Assembly (NCBI GenBank): GCA_024277835.1
Contig: JAJRUK010000103.1
Coordinates: 1 to 14,451, forward strand
Source of the DNA: Planctomycetota bacterium
GTDB lineage: Bacteria > Planctomycetota > Phycisphaerae > UBA1845
Direction of reading: 5' to 3'
Length of the DNA: 14,451 bases
This document shows, piece by piece, positions 6,191-13,605 of this stretch. Both the position numbers and the translations under genes were made by a program. Position 1 is the first letter of the stretch. Each line of letters opens with the position of its first letter. The notes below the pieces were generated by a model. That model searched no databases, was not told the origin of the DNA, and saw only the letters and a list, made by a program, of their open reading frames with translations.

Positions 6191-7246
6191 ATGAAAGCTT
6201 GGTTGCTTGAGGGGTTTGACGGATTGTCGTCGCTACGACTGGCGAGCGATGTCGCGCGCCCCGAAGTCGCATCCGATCAGGTTCTCGTTCGCATTCGCTA
6301 CGCTGCGCTCAATCCCGCTGACCGATTCCTTTCCGAGAAAATGTACCCTGCTACCCCGCCGTTGCCGCATATCCTGGGTCGCGACGGGTGCGGTGTGATT
6401 GAGGAGGTGGGTCGTGAGGTCACGGCGTGGAAGGTGGGTGATCGCGTTACGCTTCTTCGCGGCGAAGCGGGCGTGCAGCGATGGGGGACGCTGGCAGAGT
6501 TTCTTGTCGTTCCGCAGGAGGTCTTGGTCCCGATTCCCGATGGCTGGGATGATCCGCAGGCAGCCGCTGCACCGCTTGTCTATCTAACCGCGCATCAGGC
6601 GCTCACGCAGTGGGGGCCGGTGGAAGACGGCGTCGTGCTTATCACCGGTGTCTCGGGGGGGGTGGGGATGGCGGCCCTTCATCTCGCCAAAGCGATGGGC
6701 CATCGGGTGATTGGCTTAACGCGCGGGACCGCGAAGCACGAGAAGCTACTGGAACAAGGGGCTGACCTGTTGCTCGATCCAACCGACGCCGACCCTGGCC
6801 GCGACCAAGACTCCGATCGCATACCCACTCCCCTCAAACAACAGATCAAAGCGTTCACCGAGAAGAAGGGCGTCAACATTGTCGTGGATAACATCGGCGG
6901 CGAGCTTTTTTCGACGCTGCTCGATGTCATGGCGAACAAGGGCGGGATTAGCACCATCGGAGCGCTCGGCGGTCCGGTGCCGAGTTTCAACACGGCGAAA
7001 CTGATCTTCAAACGAACGAAAATCGGCGGCGTCTACGTCAACGACTACTACGGCCACCGCGCTAGGTCCGCATGGACGGAAATTCTCGCGTTGCTAACAA
7101 AGGTCGGTAAGAAGCCGGTCGTCGATTCGATCTTTCCGATGGGGGAGCTGTTGGACGCCTTCGCGCACCTCGCGCAAGGTCCGATTGGGAAAGTGGTTAT
7201 CAAAATCGCCGAACAGAGTCTTTGCAATCCCTCCGCTCGGCGATGA
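6191..7246 (+). CDS. MDR-superfamily NAD(P)H quinone oxidoreductase-like / zinc-independent alcohol dehydrogenase-like enzyme
   Basis: Cytoplasmic oxidoreductase of 351 residues in the medium-chain dehydrogenase/reductase superfamily. The GroES-like N-domain includes VRIRYAALNPADRF (33-46) and GRDGCGVIEEVG (63-74). The canonical zinc-binding GHE is GRD, and no structural-zinc Cys cluster is visible, so it belongs with zinc-independent QOR/enoyl-reductase types. The Rossmann domain has VLITGVSGGVGMAALHLAKAMGHRVIGLTR (149-178), with the AxxGxxG-like turn at 153-159 and T177-R178 suggesting NADPH preference. VNIVVDNIGGELF and the glycine-rich GGISTIGALGG follow, and the C-terminus has GKVVIK. 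An insertion of Asp/Arg/Pro residues around 198-213 is unusual in length. ATG 6191 has GGAGAG at 6179-6184; the in-frame codon at 6110 lies inside the hairpin repeat. Neighbours do not reveal the substrate. Confidence 0.9.
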   Translation: MKAWLLEGFDGLSSLRLASDVARPEVASDQVLVRIRYAALNPADRFLSEKMYPATPPLPHILGRDGCGVIEEVGREVTAWKVGDRVTLLRGEAGVQRWGTLAEFLVVPQEVLVPIPDGWDDPQAAAAPLVYLTAHQALTQWGPVEDGVVLITGVSGGVGMAALHLAKAMGHRVIGLTRGTAKHEKLLEQGADLLLDPTDADPGRDQDSDRIPTPLKQQIKAFTEKKGVNIVVDNIGGELFSTLLDVMANKGGISTIGALGGPVPSFNTAKLIFKRTKIGGVYVNDYYGHRARSAWTEILALLTKVGKKPVVDSIFPMGELLDAFAHLAQGPIGKVVIKIAEQSLCNPSARR

Positions 7247-7294
7247 CCGCCGCCGCCCATGTTCTCGAACGAAGCGCGGAGCTGGGTTGACTAG

Positions 7295-7321
7295 CGACCG
7301 AGTCTCCTGGAGACTTGGTCG
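7295..7321 (+). repeat. Long near-perfect hairpin between the oxidoreductase and small peptide genes
   Basis: CGACCGAGTCTCC (7295-7307), a single T, then GGAGACTTGGTCG (7309-7321). All positions pair as Watson-Crick except one G-T wobble, giving a practical stem of about 12 bp with a 3-nt loop. It ends 32 nt before the start of the small ORF. There is no T-run on the + side. It could be a terminator for the oxidoreductase gene, an mRNA stabiliser or a third repeat family with only one copy here. Confidence 0.7.
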
Positions 7322-7353
7322 TGTTCCCGAGCCAAATATCAAGGGGCGCAAAC

Positions 7354-7527
7354 ATGCGTTTGGTAGGCCCTTGCTTGTTATCGATAGCGGTCGCATCGTT
7401 CATCGCCGCCGGTGCTCAACCGACCGGGCGTCATCTCTCGGCGTATGCCAAAAAAAATTCACACTGGTTCCGCAGTGCCATGCACGTCCTCGATCCCGAT
7501 AATCGCCGCGGTTATTTCATCCTGTGA
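7354..7527 (+). CDS. Probable small exported protein, 57 residues
   Basis: No family recognised. The first 22 or so residues read as a signal peptide: Arg at position 2, a hydrophobic stretch (LVGPCLLSIAVASFIAAGA) and small residues before Gln-Pro. The remaining 35 residues are polar and basic with several aromatics (HWFRSAMHVLDPDNRRGYFIL). ATG 7354 is preceded by AAGGGG at 7341-7346 with 7-nt spacing, a better start than the in-frame codon at 7315, which lies inside the hairpin. The stop at 7527 is followed 11 nt later by a 7-bp inverted repeat, and the gene stands in an otherwise unexplained 380-nt gap. Its size makes chance possible. Confidence 0.5.
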   Translation: MRLVGPCLLSIAVASFIAAGAQPTGRHLSAYAKKNSHWFRSAMHVLDPDNRRGYFIL

Positions 7528-7538
7528 ATGAAAGACTT

Positions 7539-7558
7539 TGATTAGAGTCCGCTAATCA
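7539..7558 (+). promoter_or_regulatory. Perfect 7-bp inverted repeat upstream of the response regulator gene
   Basis: TGATTAG, 6-nt spacer (AGTCCG), CTAATCA. The half-sites are A/T-rich, unlike the G/C-rich hairpins elsewhere, and centre about 80-150 bp before the two candidate starts of the regulator gene. An operator for a dimeric DNA-binding protein is possible, as is a weak terminator of the small gene ending at 7527. Confidence 0.35.
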
Positions 7559-7698
7559 GACGTGCGAACGCAGGTCCGATAGCGTTATCATGTCCCGGTG
7601 AGCGTGCCAAGAGTGGAGATCGACTTGTGTCTGCATATGATAAGTATCCGTTTGAACGCCATGAGGGGGGCAGTGTTGCCGCAAAGAGGAACGTAGGC

Positions 7699-8421
7699 GT
7701 GGAATCCGTATCTGCATGTCGAGTCCTTCTCGTTGAGGACGACCTTGGCGTCGCGCAAGCGGTGCGCGAAGGTCTCGGGCAGCGGGGGTTCACCGTTCGT
7801 CACGCCTCTGACATCGCTTCCGCGACCAAGCTGATCGACTCAGGGAACACCGACGTCATTGTCCTGGACCTGACCCTTCCTGACGGTACCGGTCTTGATT
7901 TTGCCGCTTCTTTGCGCCGCAAGCACGTCGCTATTCCGATCCTCATGCTGACCGCCAAAGACACCATCGCTGATCGTGTGGATGGGTTCCGCCACGGTGC
8001 GGACGACTACCTTTGCAAGCCGTTCGACATGACCGAGCTGGCTGCTCGTCTTCTGGCGATCTTGCGTCGAACCCACCCCGCCCGGAGACATGTGATCGCG
8101 TACGCTGATGTTGAACTTGACCTTGTGACACGTACCGTTCGTCGTGGTGACGTCGAGACGTCGCTATCCGCTCGGGAGGCGGAGCTACTCGCCTACATGA
8201 TTCGCCACAACGAAACAGCCCTCTCTCGAGAGAAAATTCTTCAGGAGGTCTGGGGGCAGCGAGCGGAAGACGATAGCAATGTCCTCAACGTGTATGTCAA
8301 CTACTTGCGTAACAAGATCGACTTTAGCAACGACGAGCGGATGATCCATACGGTTCGCGGTATCGGGTACATGCTGTCCCGAAAAGAACCCGACGAACTC
8401 GCCCATCAGCAAAGCCAGTAA
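7699..8421 (+). CDS. OmpR/PhoB-family response regulator
   Basis: Two-domain DNA-binding response regulator of 240 residues from this start. The receiver domain begins CRVLLVEDDLG with the acidic pair, then the phospho-acceptor in VIVLDLTLPDGTG (D57), the switch Thr in MLTAKD (T85) and the conserved Lys in LCKPFD (K107). After a short linker comes a winged helix-turn-helix (about 137-230): SLSAREAELLAYMIRH, LSREKILQEVWG, the recognition helix SNVLNVYVNYLRNKI and wing IHTVRGIGYML. GTG 7699 has AAGAGGA at 7684-7690 and gives the usual length; GTG 7627, also with a GGAG upstream, would add 24 residues with no counterpart in the family. It converges on the hybrid kinase gene at 8546. A rightward partner kinase is absent, so its sensor may be that kinase or one elsewhere. 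Confidence 0.93.
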   Translation: MESVSACRVLLVEDDLGVAQAVREGLGQRGFTVRHASDIASATKLIDSGNTDVIVLDLTLPDGTGLDFAASLRRKHVAIPILMLTAKDTIADRVDGFRHGADDYLCKPFDMTELAARLLAILRRTHPARRHVIAYADVELDLVTRTVRRGDVETSLSAREAELLAYMIRHNETALSREKILQEVWGQRAEDDSNVLNVYVNYLRNKIDFSNDERMIHTVRGIGYMLSRKEPDELAHQQSQ

Positions 8422-8474
8422 GTCTTCCAAGGTTGCGACCGAGACGGGCGATAGAAGTCCAAGCGAAGCATACG

Positions 8475-8513
8475 ACCCCACTCGATCCTCCCTTGGTAAT
8501 GGGGGGACGGAAG
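8475..8513 (+). repeat. Dispersed hairpin repeat, family B, copy 2, between convergent genes
   Basis: TCGAT at 8482, then CCTCCC (8487-8492), loop TTGGTAAT, GGGGGG (8501-8506) and CGGAAG. The stem is closed by five G-C pairs and one G-T wobble. It matches 4045-4082 and lies between the ends of the response regulator (8421) and the leftward kinase (8546), where a two-way transcript stop would be useful. No T-run on either side. Confidence 0.7.
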
Positions 8514-8545
8514 AATCGGCCCGCAACAATTGACATGCGCTTGTT

Positions 8546-10846
8546 CTAGCTCTTCGATTCGGCGTGGGCGATGGCTGCGTAGACGACGGCCGCGAGCGCG
8601 TCCACCTCAAACGGTTTCACCAATCGACCCAGTGATACACCCTCAAGGACAGGCGATAGGGCGGGTGCGTTTCCCGTTGTTGTAAAAACCACGCCAATCG
8701 TCCTTGCGTGAAGGGCGAGCGCAACGCGGGTTGCGTCGTCGCCGGGCATGGTCAGGTCAACGATTCCGAGTGCTGTCGGCGCATCGTTTTCGATTTCGCA
8801 AAGTGCGTCGGAGGCGCTTTCGCACGCTGTAACCGCGTATCCCCATCCCTGCAAGGCGGTGGCCATTGTGTTGCGAATCATGGCGTTAGGATCGACCAGT
8901 AAGATCCTTCCGGCATCGAGGTGGGCGGGCACGTCTTGTGTTTTGGAGGCTGTCGGTCCGTGGACCGCTTCGCAGACGGGTAGGTAAACACGAAAGGTTG
9001 TACCCTGCCCGGGCGCGCTCTCAAATTGAATAAACCCGCCCGCGTTCCGCACCGCCGAGTAGACGATGGCCATCCCCATCCCGCGCCCACGATGCGCGGC
9101 TCGCGATTTTGTCGTATAGAACGGCTCGAAGAGTCGCGCATGCACCTCGCGTGTCATGCCGCTGCCCGTGTCAGCCACTGTAATCACAGCGTAAAGCTGC
9201 TCGCCGCGGTCGCTGTCGGGGTTGGTGGCCTTCGCCTGCGAAATCGACAAGGACAAGCTTCCCCCTTCCGCCATGGCGTCCCGGGCGTTTCTTACAAGGT
9301 TCAGTAGCGTTTGTGTGAACTGATCCCGGTCCATGCGGATCAATACGGAGTCGCCAAGGTTGGCGGATAGGTCGATCCCTTCGCAGAACGACGGGTCAAG
9401 TGAGTCGAGGATCAGTTGTACGCCGTCTCTTGCGCAAAAAACCTGCGGCTCGCCGTGGGCGCTTCCCGCAAAGTTGAGCAACCGCCGTGAAAGCGCCGAC
9501 GCCTGCCAGCAAGTGCGAACCGCCGCCCGAATGCGCTCCGCATGTCGCTCATTGCCAACGTCGCCTTCAAGCAGCGAGAGCGTTCCGATCACGCCCGCGA
9601 GCAGGTTGTTAAAGTCGTGAGCCAATCCGCCCGCGAGCGTTCCGACCGCTTCCATCGTTTCTGCCTGTCGGAGCTTGCGCTGAAGTTGTACGCGCTGCGT
9701 TACGTCGCGAAGCACAATGGCGGCGTGCCTCGCGTCGCCGGCGTCAACGCGATAGACGAGGATGTCAGCGAGCCGGCTTCGCTCGCCGCTCGCGTCGCAC
9801 GAAAGCGCGACGTCAATCGCGCGATACCGTAGTCCCTGATTGATCGCTGCCTGGATGACGCCGTCCCAGTCGCACTCCGCACTTTCCCAGTGAGGCCAGG
9901 CGTCCAGCAGCGTTTTTCCAATCGGACCCGCGCCCTCGACGCCGAGTAGTCTGCTATCTCCGTCGTGGTATTCGATGATCTCACCGCGCTGATCAACGAG
10001 AATGACCGCGTCTTGAAGTTCCTGAAACAAGAGGCGGTGCTTGGTCTCGGATGCGGCGAGCTTTTCGTGCGCTTCGAGGACGGATCGCGCCATGTCATTC
10101 ATGGCGTCAGCGAGCGAGCCAAGTTCGTCGTCGGAGGCAATATCAACCTGATAGTTGAGTTCGCCTTGTCCGAATCGATTGGCTGCTTCGTGCAGCGTCG
10201 TAATCGGCGTGAGCAGCCATCGACGGATCAACATCGCGCCAATAATCACGAGCAGCGCCGCGAGTCCACCGATGACCACGGTCAATGAAAGAACTTGCGA
10301 AGAGGTGGCAGCGAGACGCCGGGTTGACGTGTTTACCTGGGCGTCGAGCGCCGTCTTTGCTTCGACAATTCTTGCCTCAAGCTCGGGTAAGATCGTCAGC
10401 TCAATCCGTTCGGAATACTCATATCTCGCTTCCGCCTGCTTCCCCTCTTCCAGAAACGCAAGGCAGGCGTCGGACGCAGCCGTCAGTCCTTCGGTCTGTG
10501 CGAGAAGGCGAGACCAGACGATCTTCCCGTCTCCGTCGGCGTACGAGGCGAGTTGTCTCAGCGATGTAAAGAAGGCGTCGCGCGACGTGAAATAGGATCG
10601 GGTAGCATCGTCGCGCCCTTCAACGAGTGCGTGAAGCGCGAAAACCTGCTTCTCGAGGGAAAGGTGCATCCGGTCGGCCCGGACAGTTTGGCCGATCGCT
10701 CTTTCAAACCCAACGACCGCTCGACCCACGTACCACTGTGTTCCGTAGATCGTTGCGATCGCTACAAGAAATGCAAAAGCCCCGAACGCAGAGAGCAATC
10801 CGATGAGCTTTCTGCGAAGTCCCTGCGACGAGCGGGCGGTTGTCAC
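8546..10846 (-). CDS. Membrane-bound hybrid histidine kinase (4-helix sensor, HAMP, PAS, HisKA, HATPase, REC)
   Basis: Sensor kinase of 766 residues. Order: membrane helix 14-39, extracytoplasmic helical sensor 40-184 (four-helix-bundle type), membrane helix about 187-209, HAMP 210-262, PAS 268-385, HisKA with GGLAHDFNNLLAGV (H410), then the HATPase boxes: N-box NLVRNARDAM (N516/N520), G1 DTGSGM (559-564), F-box FEPFYTTK and G2 GRGMGMA. A C-terminal receiver (about 647-766) has D697 in IVDLTMPG and K744 in LVKPFE, but its acidic pocket reads VDPN where VDDE is usual. GTG 10846-10844 was chosen because it overlaps the TGA of the upstream pilin-like gene (GTGA), with GAGG a few bases before; a GTG at 10879 would add 11 residues. 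Input signal unknown. Phosphotransfer to its own receiver or to the convergent regulator is inference. Confidence 0.92.
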   Translation of the reverse strand: MTTARSSQGLRRKLIGLLSAFGAFAFLVAIATIYGTQWYVGRAVVGFERAIGQTVRADRMHLSLEKQVFALHALVEGRDDATRSYFTSRDAFFTSLRQLASYADGDGKIVWSRLLAQTEGLTAASDACLAFLEEGKQAEARYEYSERIELTILPELEARIVEAKTALDAQVNTSTRRLAATSSQVLSLTVVIGGLAALLVIIGAMLIRRWLLTPITTLHEAANRFGQGELNYQVDIASDDELGSLADAMNDMARSVLEAHEKLAASETKHRLLFQELQDAVILVDQRGEIIEYHDGDSRLLGVEGAGPIGKTLLDAWPHWESAECDWDGVIQAAINQGLRYRAIDVALSCDASGERSRLADILVYRVDAGDARHAAIVLRDVTQRVQLQRKLRQAETMEAVGTLAGGLAHDFNNLLAGVIGTLSLLEGDVGNERHAERIRAAVRTCWQASALSRRLLNFAGSAHGEPQVFCARDGVQLILDSLDPSFCEGIDLSANLGDSVLIRMDRDQFTQTLLNLVRNARDAMAEGGSLSLSISQAKATNPDSDRGEQLYAVITVADTGSGMTREVHARLFEPFYTTKSRAAHRGRGMGMAIVYSAVRNAGGFIQFESAPGQGTTFRVYLPVCEAVHGPTASKTQDVPAHLDAGRILLVDPNAMIRNTMATALQGWGYAVTACESASDALCEIENDAPTALGIVDLTMPGDDATRVALALHARTIGVVFTTTGNAPALSPVLEGVSLGRLVKPFEVDALAAVVYAAIAHAESKS

Positions 10847-11658
10847 CGCTTGGCCTCGGCCTGGTATTTCCAGTCCCACCGTTCGGTCTCAGGGTGCCCG
10901 CTTGATTCGACGTGCCCGTCGGTCAGCGCGACGTTGATCTTTCCGCCATGCCTGGTCGATGGAGTCCAGAAATGACCGGATGAATAGGGTGTATTATGTT
11001 CGCCGTTGGGAGGCGCGAGGTAAAACGGATCAATCCCCGCCCGGCCCGCTCCTTCGCCATCGACTTCCATCACGATAGGAACAAATGGGCGGTCAAGAAT
11101 TCTCGAAGAGACCCGCGTCACCCGAACCGGCGAGAGTACCGACTTGCCCCTGAAGTTGAGCGTGGTTCGGTACAAACGCATGTTCATCGCGAGCGTCACC
11201 TCCGCGACCGGAGTGATTGATTCTCGACCGCAAGGAAACCCCTTTCGTCGTTCGAGCTTCGTCGTCCCCGACGGACACATCATGACCTCGCTGCTGGACC
11301 TCAGTGTTGCAAATGTCGTATCGCCCTGGTCCCAGAATTCGTCAATCCCGTAGAGCTGTTCTTGGAAGTCGTTCATGCGAAAATAGTTGGGGCCAAGTTG
11401 TTCGCTATCGCCTTGACCTTCCGCGCTCTCGCCGCGAACGAAGAAGTCGAACTCGCGAGAGATGGTGCGCATGTTGACGGAGCAGACGAGTTTCTTAGCG
11501 CTCTCTCGTGCGGAATGAAGTGCGGGAAGCAGGATGCTCATCAGCGTCGCGATAATCGCAATGACAACGACCAGCTCGATGATCGTGAATGCTGAGCGGT
11601 GGGGGAGGGGGCGCAAGCAGAACTGCGGTCTCTTCCGTTGCGGTGTTACCCGTCGCAT
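10843..11658 (-). CDS. Type IV pilin-like / pseudopilin protein with H-X9-DG motif
   Basis: Protein of 271 residues with a prepilin-type N-terminus: a basic 23-residue leader ending Arg-Ser-Ala, then FTIIELVVVIAIIATLMSIL (24-43), where E28 is the conserved Glu5 of mature pilin. The residue before cleavage is Ala rather than Gly, common in planctomycete members. A long alpha-1 helix (PALHSARESAKKLVCSVNMR) and a globular domain follow, with three further Cys. Near the end, H237 is followed by nine residues and D247-G248 (HGGKINVALTDG), the H-X9-DG motif of the DUF1559-like prepilin-associated family. ATG 11658 has AGAAGGA at 11664-11670. The protein should be processed by a prepilin peptidase and sit in a pilus or type II secretion-like assembly. 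It starts 43 nt after the dockerin gene and its stop overlaps the kinase start by 4 nt. Confidence 0.92.
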   Translation of the reverse strand: MRRVTPQRKRPQFCLRPLPHRSAFTIIELVVVIAIIATLMSILLPALHSARESAKKLVCSVNMRTISREFDFFVRGESAEGQGDSEQLGPNYFRMNDFQEQLYGIDEFWDQGDTTFATLRSSSEVMMCPSGTTKLERRKGFPCGRESITPVAEVTLAMNMRLYRTTLNFRGKSVLSPVRVTRVSSRILDRPFVPIVMEVDGEGAGRAGIDPFYLAPPNGEHNTPYSSGHFWTPSTRHGGKINVALTDGHVESSGHPETERWDWKYQAEAKR

Positions 11659-11701
11659 ACGCTTCCTTCTCTGATTACTACCGGTCTCGAAACTTGGTAC
11701 G

Positions 11702-13255
11702 TCACTTCGGCCCGGTCATCATCCGACCCAGCTTATCCGCATCGACAAGCTCAACGACTCCGTTGATATCGATGTCCACCCCGATACAGATATTGAATTC
11801 CATCGAATCGACTCCGAAGCACCGCTGAAGCGCCGCCACATCCGCGAGGTCGATGTCATTGTCATCATCGTCATCCCCGTCCGACTGGCTCGCGACGATG
11901 TCGAACGTACTGACGACCCCGTCCTGATTAACGTCGAAGAGGCTAAAGTTGCTCCCAAATTCCGCGATGACGACGGTTCCGTCAATGATCCCATCTAACG
12001 CGTCCTTCGTCGCGATATACCCGGCGATCAGATCCTCGTCGTCAGGATCAAACTCCTCATCGCCATCGACGTCGCCACGGACAATATCGGGATGCACATC
12101 GGACCAGAGATAGTATACACCAGATGGGCTGGATTCCGTATAGGCTGACCCCAACAGGACCGTCACATCCCAATCGCTGGGTGCGAGGTAGCTGACTGCG
12201 TCACGATTCGCCCATCCGACCAAAATCGCCTCCTCGGGGTCACCAGAGGGGAATTTCGACAGGAAATCGGCACTCAGTACCGCGTCAAAAAGCGCCTCCT
12301 CGACCGACGCCTGGTCGGTCGGATCAAGGTTCAAATCTTCTACGGCAGCGCCCGAAATCATGGCTGCTCCGTCTTGTGTTAAAGGAAATACGAGCGAAAT
12401 AACGGTTTGATTTGCGTCGATGTCGTGCGCAAATTGAAGCGTCGATTCCGGTTCATACTCCCCGGGGTGCGGGCCTCCTTTGACGAAACTAAACGGGGCG
12501 AACCCGTGTGCGCGGTGGAAGAACAGGGCTGTCATTTGCCACGTTTCACCAGCTCCGAAGATGAAGTCGCCGTCGCCCTCTATTTCGATGATGTCGCTGG
12601 GCGAGAATTCTCCACCAAGCATCGCCAGATGAAACTCCTCCCCACTTCGTTCGATTTGTGGCGCGGTCAAGAAATTGTCGTCGAACGCACTCGCGTCGAT
12701 CGCGACCCGGTCTTGGATTTCCTCTTCGCCGATCATCCCGCCAAAGCGCGCCGCGTTTGCGAGGTAGCGGTATTGCGGCGCTTCGAGTTCGCCCCCGGTG
12801 TCCGGCTCTTCATCCATGTCGATTTCAACGAACCCGTAAACCGGGTTGTCGCCATAGACAAACGGCGCATACCCGAGTGGATCGACGCTGCCTCCCGGAT
12901 TGGCTAATCCATCGAGGATCAGATCGAGGCGGAAGAAGTCCGCGCTTGAGGAGCTTGGATCGGAGACCCCGTCAAACAAGGTCACGGAAGCATCAAAAGG
13001 AAAAAACGCTGCGAGGTGAACTTCGACAAGATCGGGAAGGCGATGGGCGAGTATGTCAAACGCCAGGTTCCCGCCCGGATCAGTCTGACGGGGAACAGCA
13101 TCCGCAAGGGCGTCACTATGACTGTCGCTGCTATCGCCCGTCGTCGGGACCGCCATCACCACGGGTCCAACCGCACACAGAATGAGTAAGACCGCGGCTA
13201 CAATCGCCAACGCGCGGTAACGAAGAATACGGAATGTCAACGAGTCAAAGATCAA
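11702..13255 (-). CDS. Secreted protein with C-terminal dockerin-like Ca2+-binding block
   Basis: About 517 residues from the start chosen. Residues about 15-35 are a strong signal peptide core (ALAIVAAVLLILCAVGPVV, ending VMA before Val-Pro). Residues 40-393 form a large acidic domain of no family I recognise (for example NLAFDILAHRLPDLVEVHLAAFF; FGAGETWQMTALFFHRAHGF). Residues 394-517 (bases 11702-12076) are dockerin-like: EF-hand-type loops DVDGDEEFDPDDED and DVNQDGVVSTFD, an Asp run, LADVAALQRCFG, and DIDINGVVELVDADKLGRMMTGP. This style is typical of Planctomycetota. The start is uncertain: TTG 13255 has GGGGTGA at 13263-13269 and gives a normal signal peptide, while in-frame ATGs near 13360 and 13339 and a TTG at 13444 give N-terminal extensions before the hydrophobic segment. 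It precedes the pilin-like gene by 43 nt. Confidence 0.82.
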   Translation of the reverse strand: MIFDSLTFRILRYRALAIVAAVLLILCAVGPVVMAVPTTGDSSDSHSDALADAVPRQTDPGGNLAFDILAHRLPDLVEVHLAAFFPFDASVTLFDGVSDPSSSSADFFRLDLILDGLANPGGSVDPLGYAPFVYGDNPVYGFVEIDMDEEPDTGGELEAPQYRYLANAARFGGMIGEEEIQDRVAIDASAFDDNFLTAPQIERSGEEFHLAMLGGEFSPSDIIEIEGDGDFIFGAGETWQMTALFFHRAHGFAPFSFVKGGPHPGEYEPESTLQFAHDIDANQTVISLVFPLTQDGAAMISGAAVEDLNLDPTDQASVEEALFDAVLSADFLSKFPSGDPEEAILVGWANRDAVSYLAPSDWDVTVLLGSAYTESSPSGVYYLWSDVHPDIVRGDVDGDEEFDPDDEDLIAGYIATKDALDGIIDGTVVIAEFGSNFSLFDVNQDGVVSTFDIVASQSDGDDDDDNDIDLADVAALQRCFGVDSMEFNICIGVDIDINGVVELVDADKLGRMMTGPK

Positions 13256-13605
13256 GTTTGAATCACCCCAATGCGAACCAGACCGTAGACGTGCCCCCGC
13301 ACGCTCCTCAGGTTCCCATTGTACCGAATTCCGCTCCATTTTCCGAATCAAAGTGGGCATTTCATCAACGCCCGGTAACGTCGTACATGGCACTCCCCTG
13401 CGATGTCGTCCGTTCTTACCGAACGGCGTGCGAGAAGCCGCCAACGCTATTTTCGCTGCAAAGTACGCGCAGGACCAAGGCGAATAAGGTCGTTCTAATG
13501 CTCAGCAGACGCGACGAGAGGTGAGATTGTTCGATACGGGATAGATGTGCCGCCGATGCTTAAAAAAGCGGTCGTTACAGGTCGGTTTAAGGTGTTTTCT
13601 CCGTT
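13256..13605. other. Gap between the P-type ATPase and dockerin protein genes
   Basis: About 350 nt with no convincing gene; an open frame on the - strand here is only the possible N-terminal extension of the dockerin protein. It includes a 6-bp inverted repeat, CCGTTC, TTACC, GAACGG (13410-13426), which may be an operator or part of a leader. A short A/T-rich palindrome (GCTTAAAAAAGC) lies near 13558-13570. No -10/-35 pair could be supported. Confidence 0.4.
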
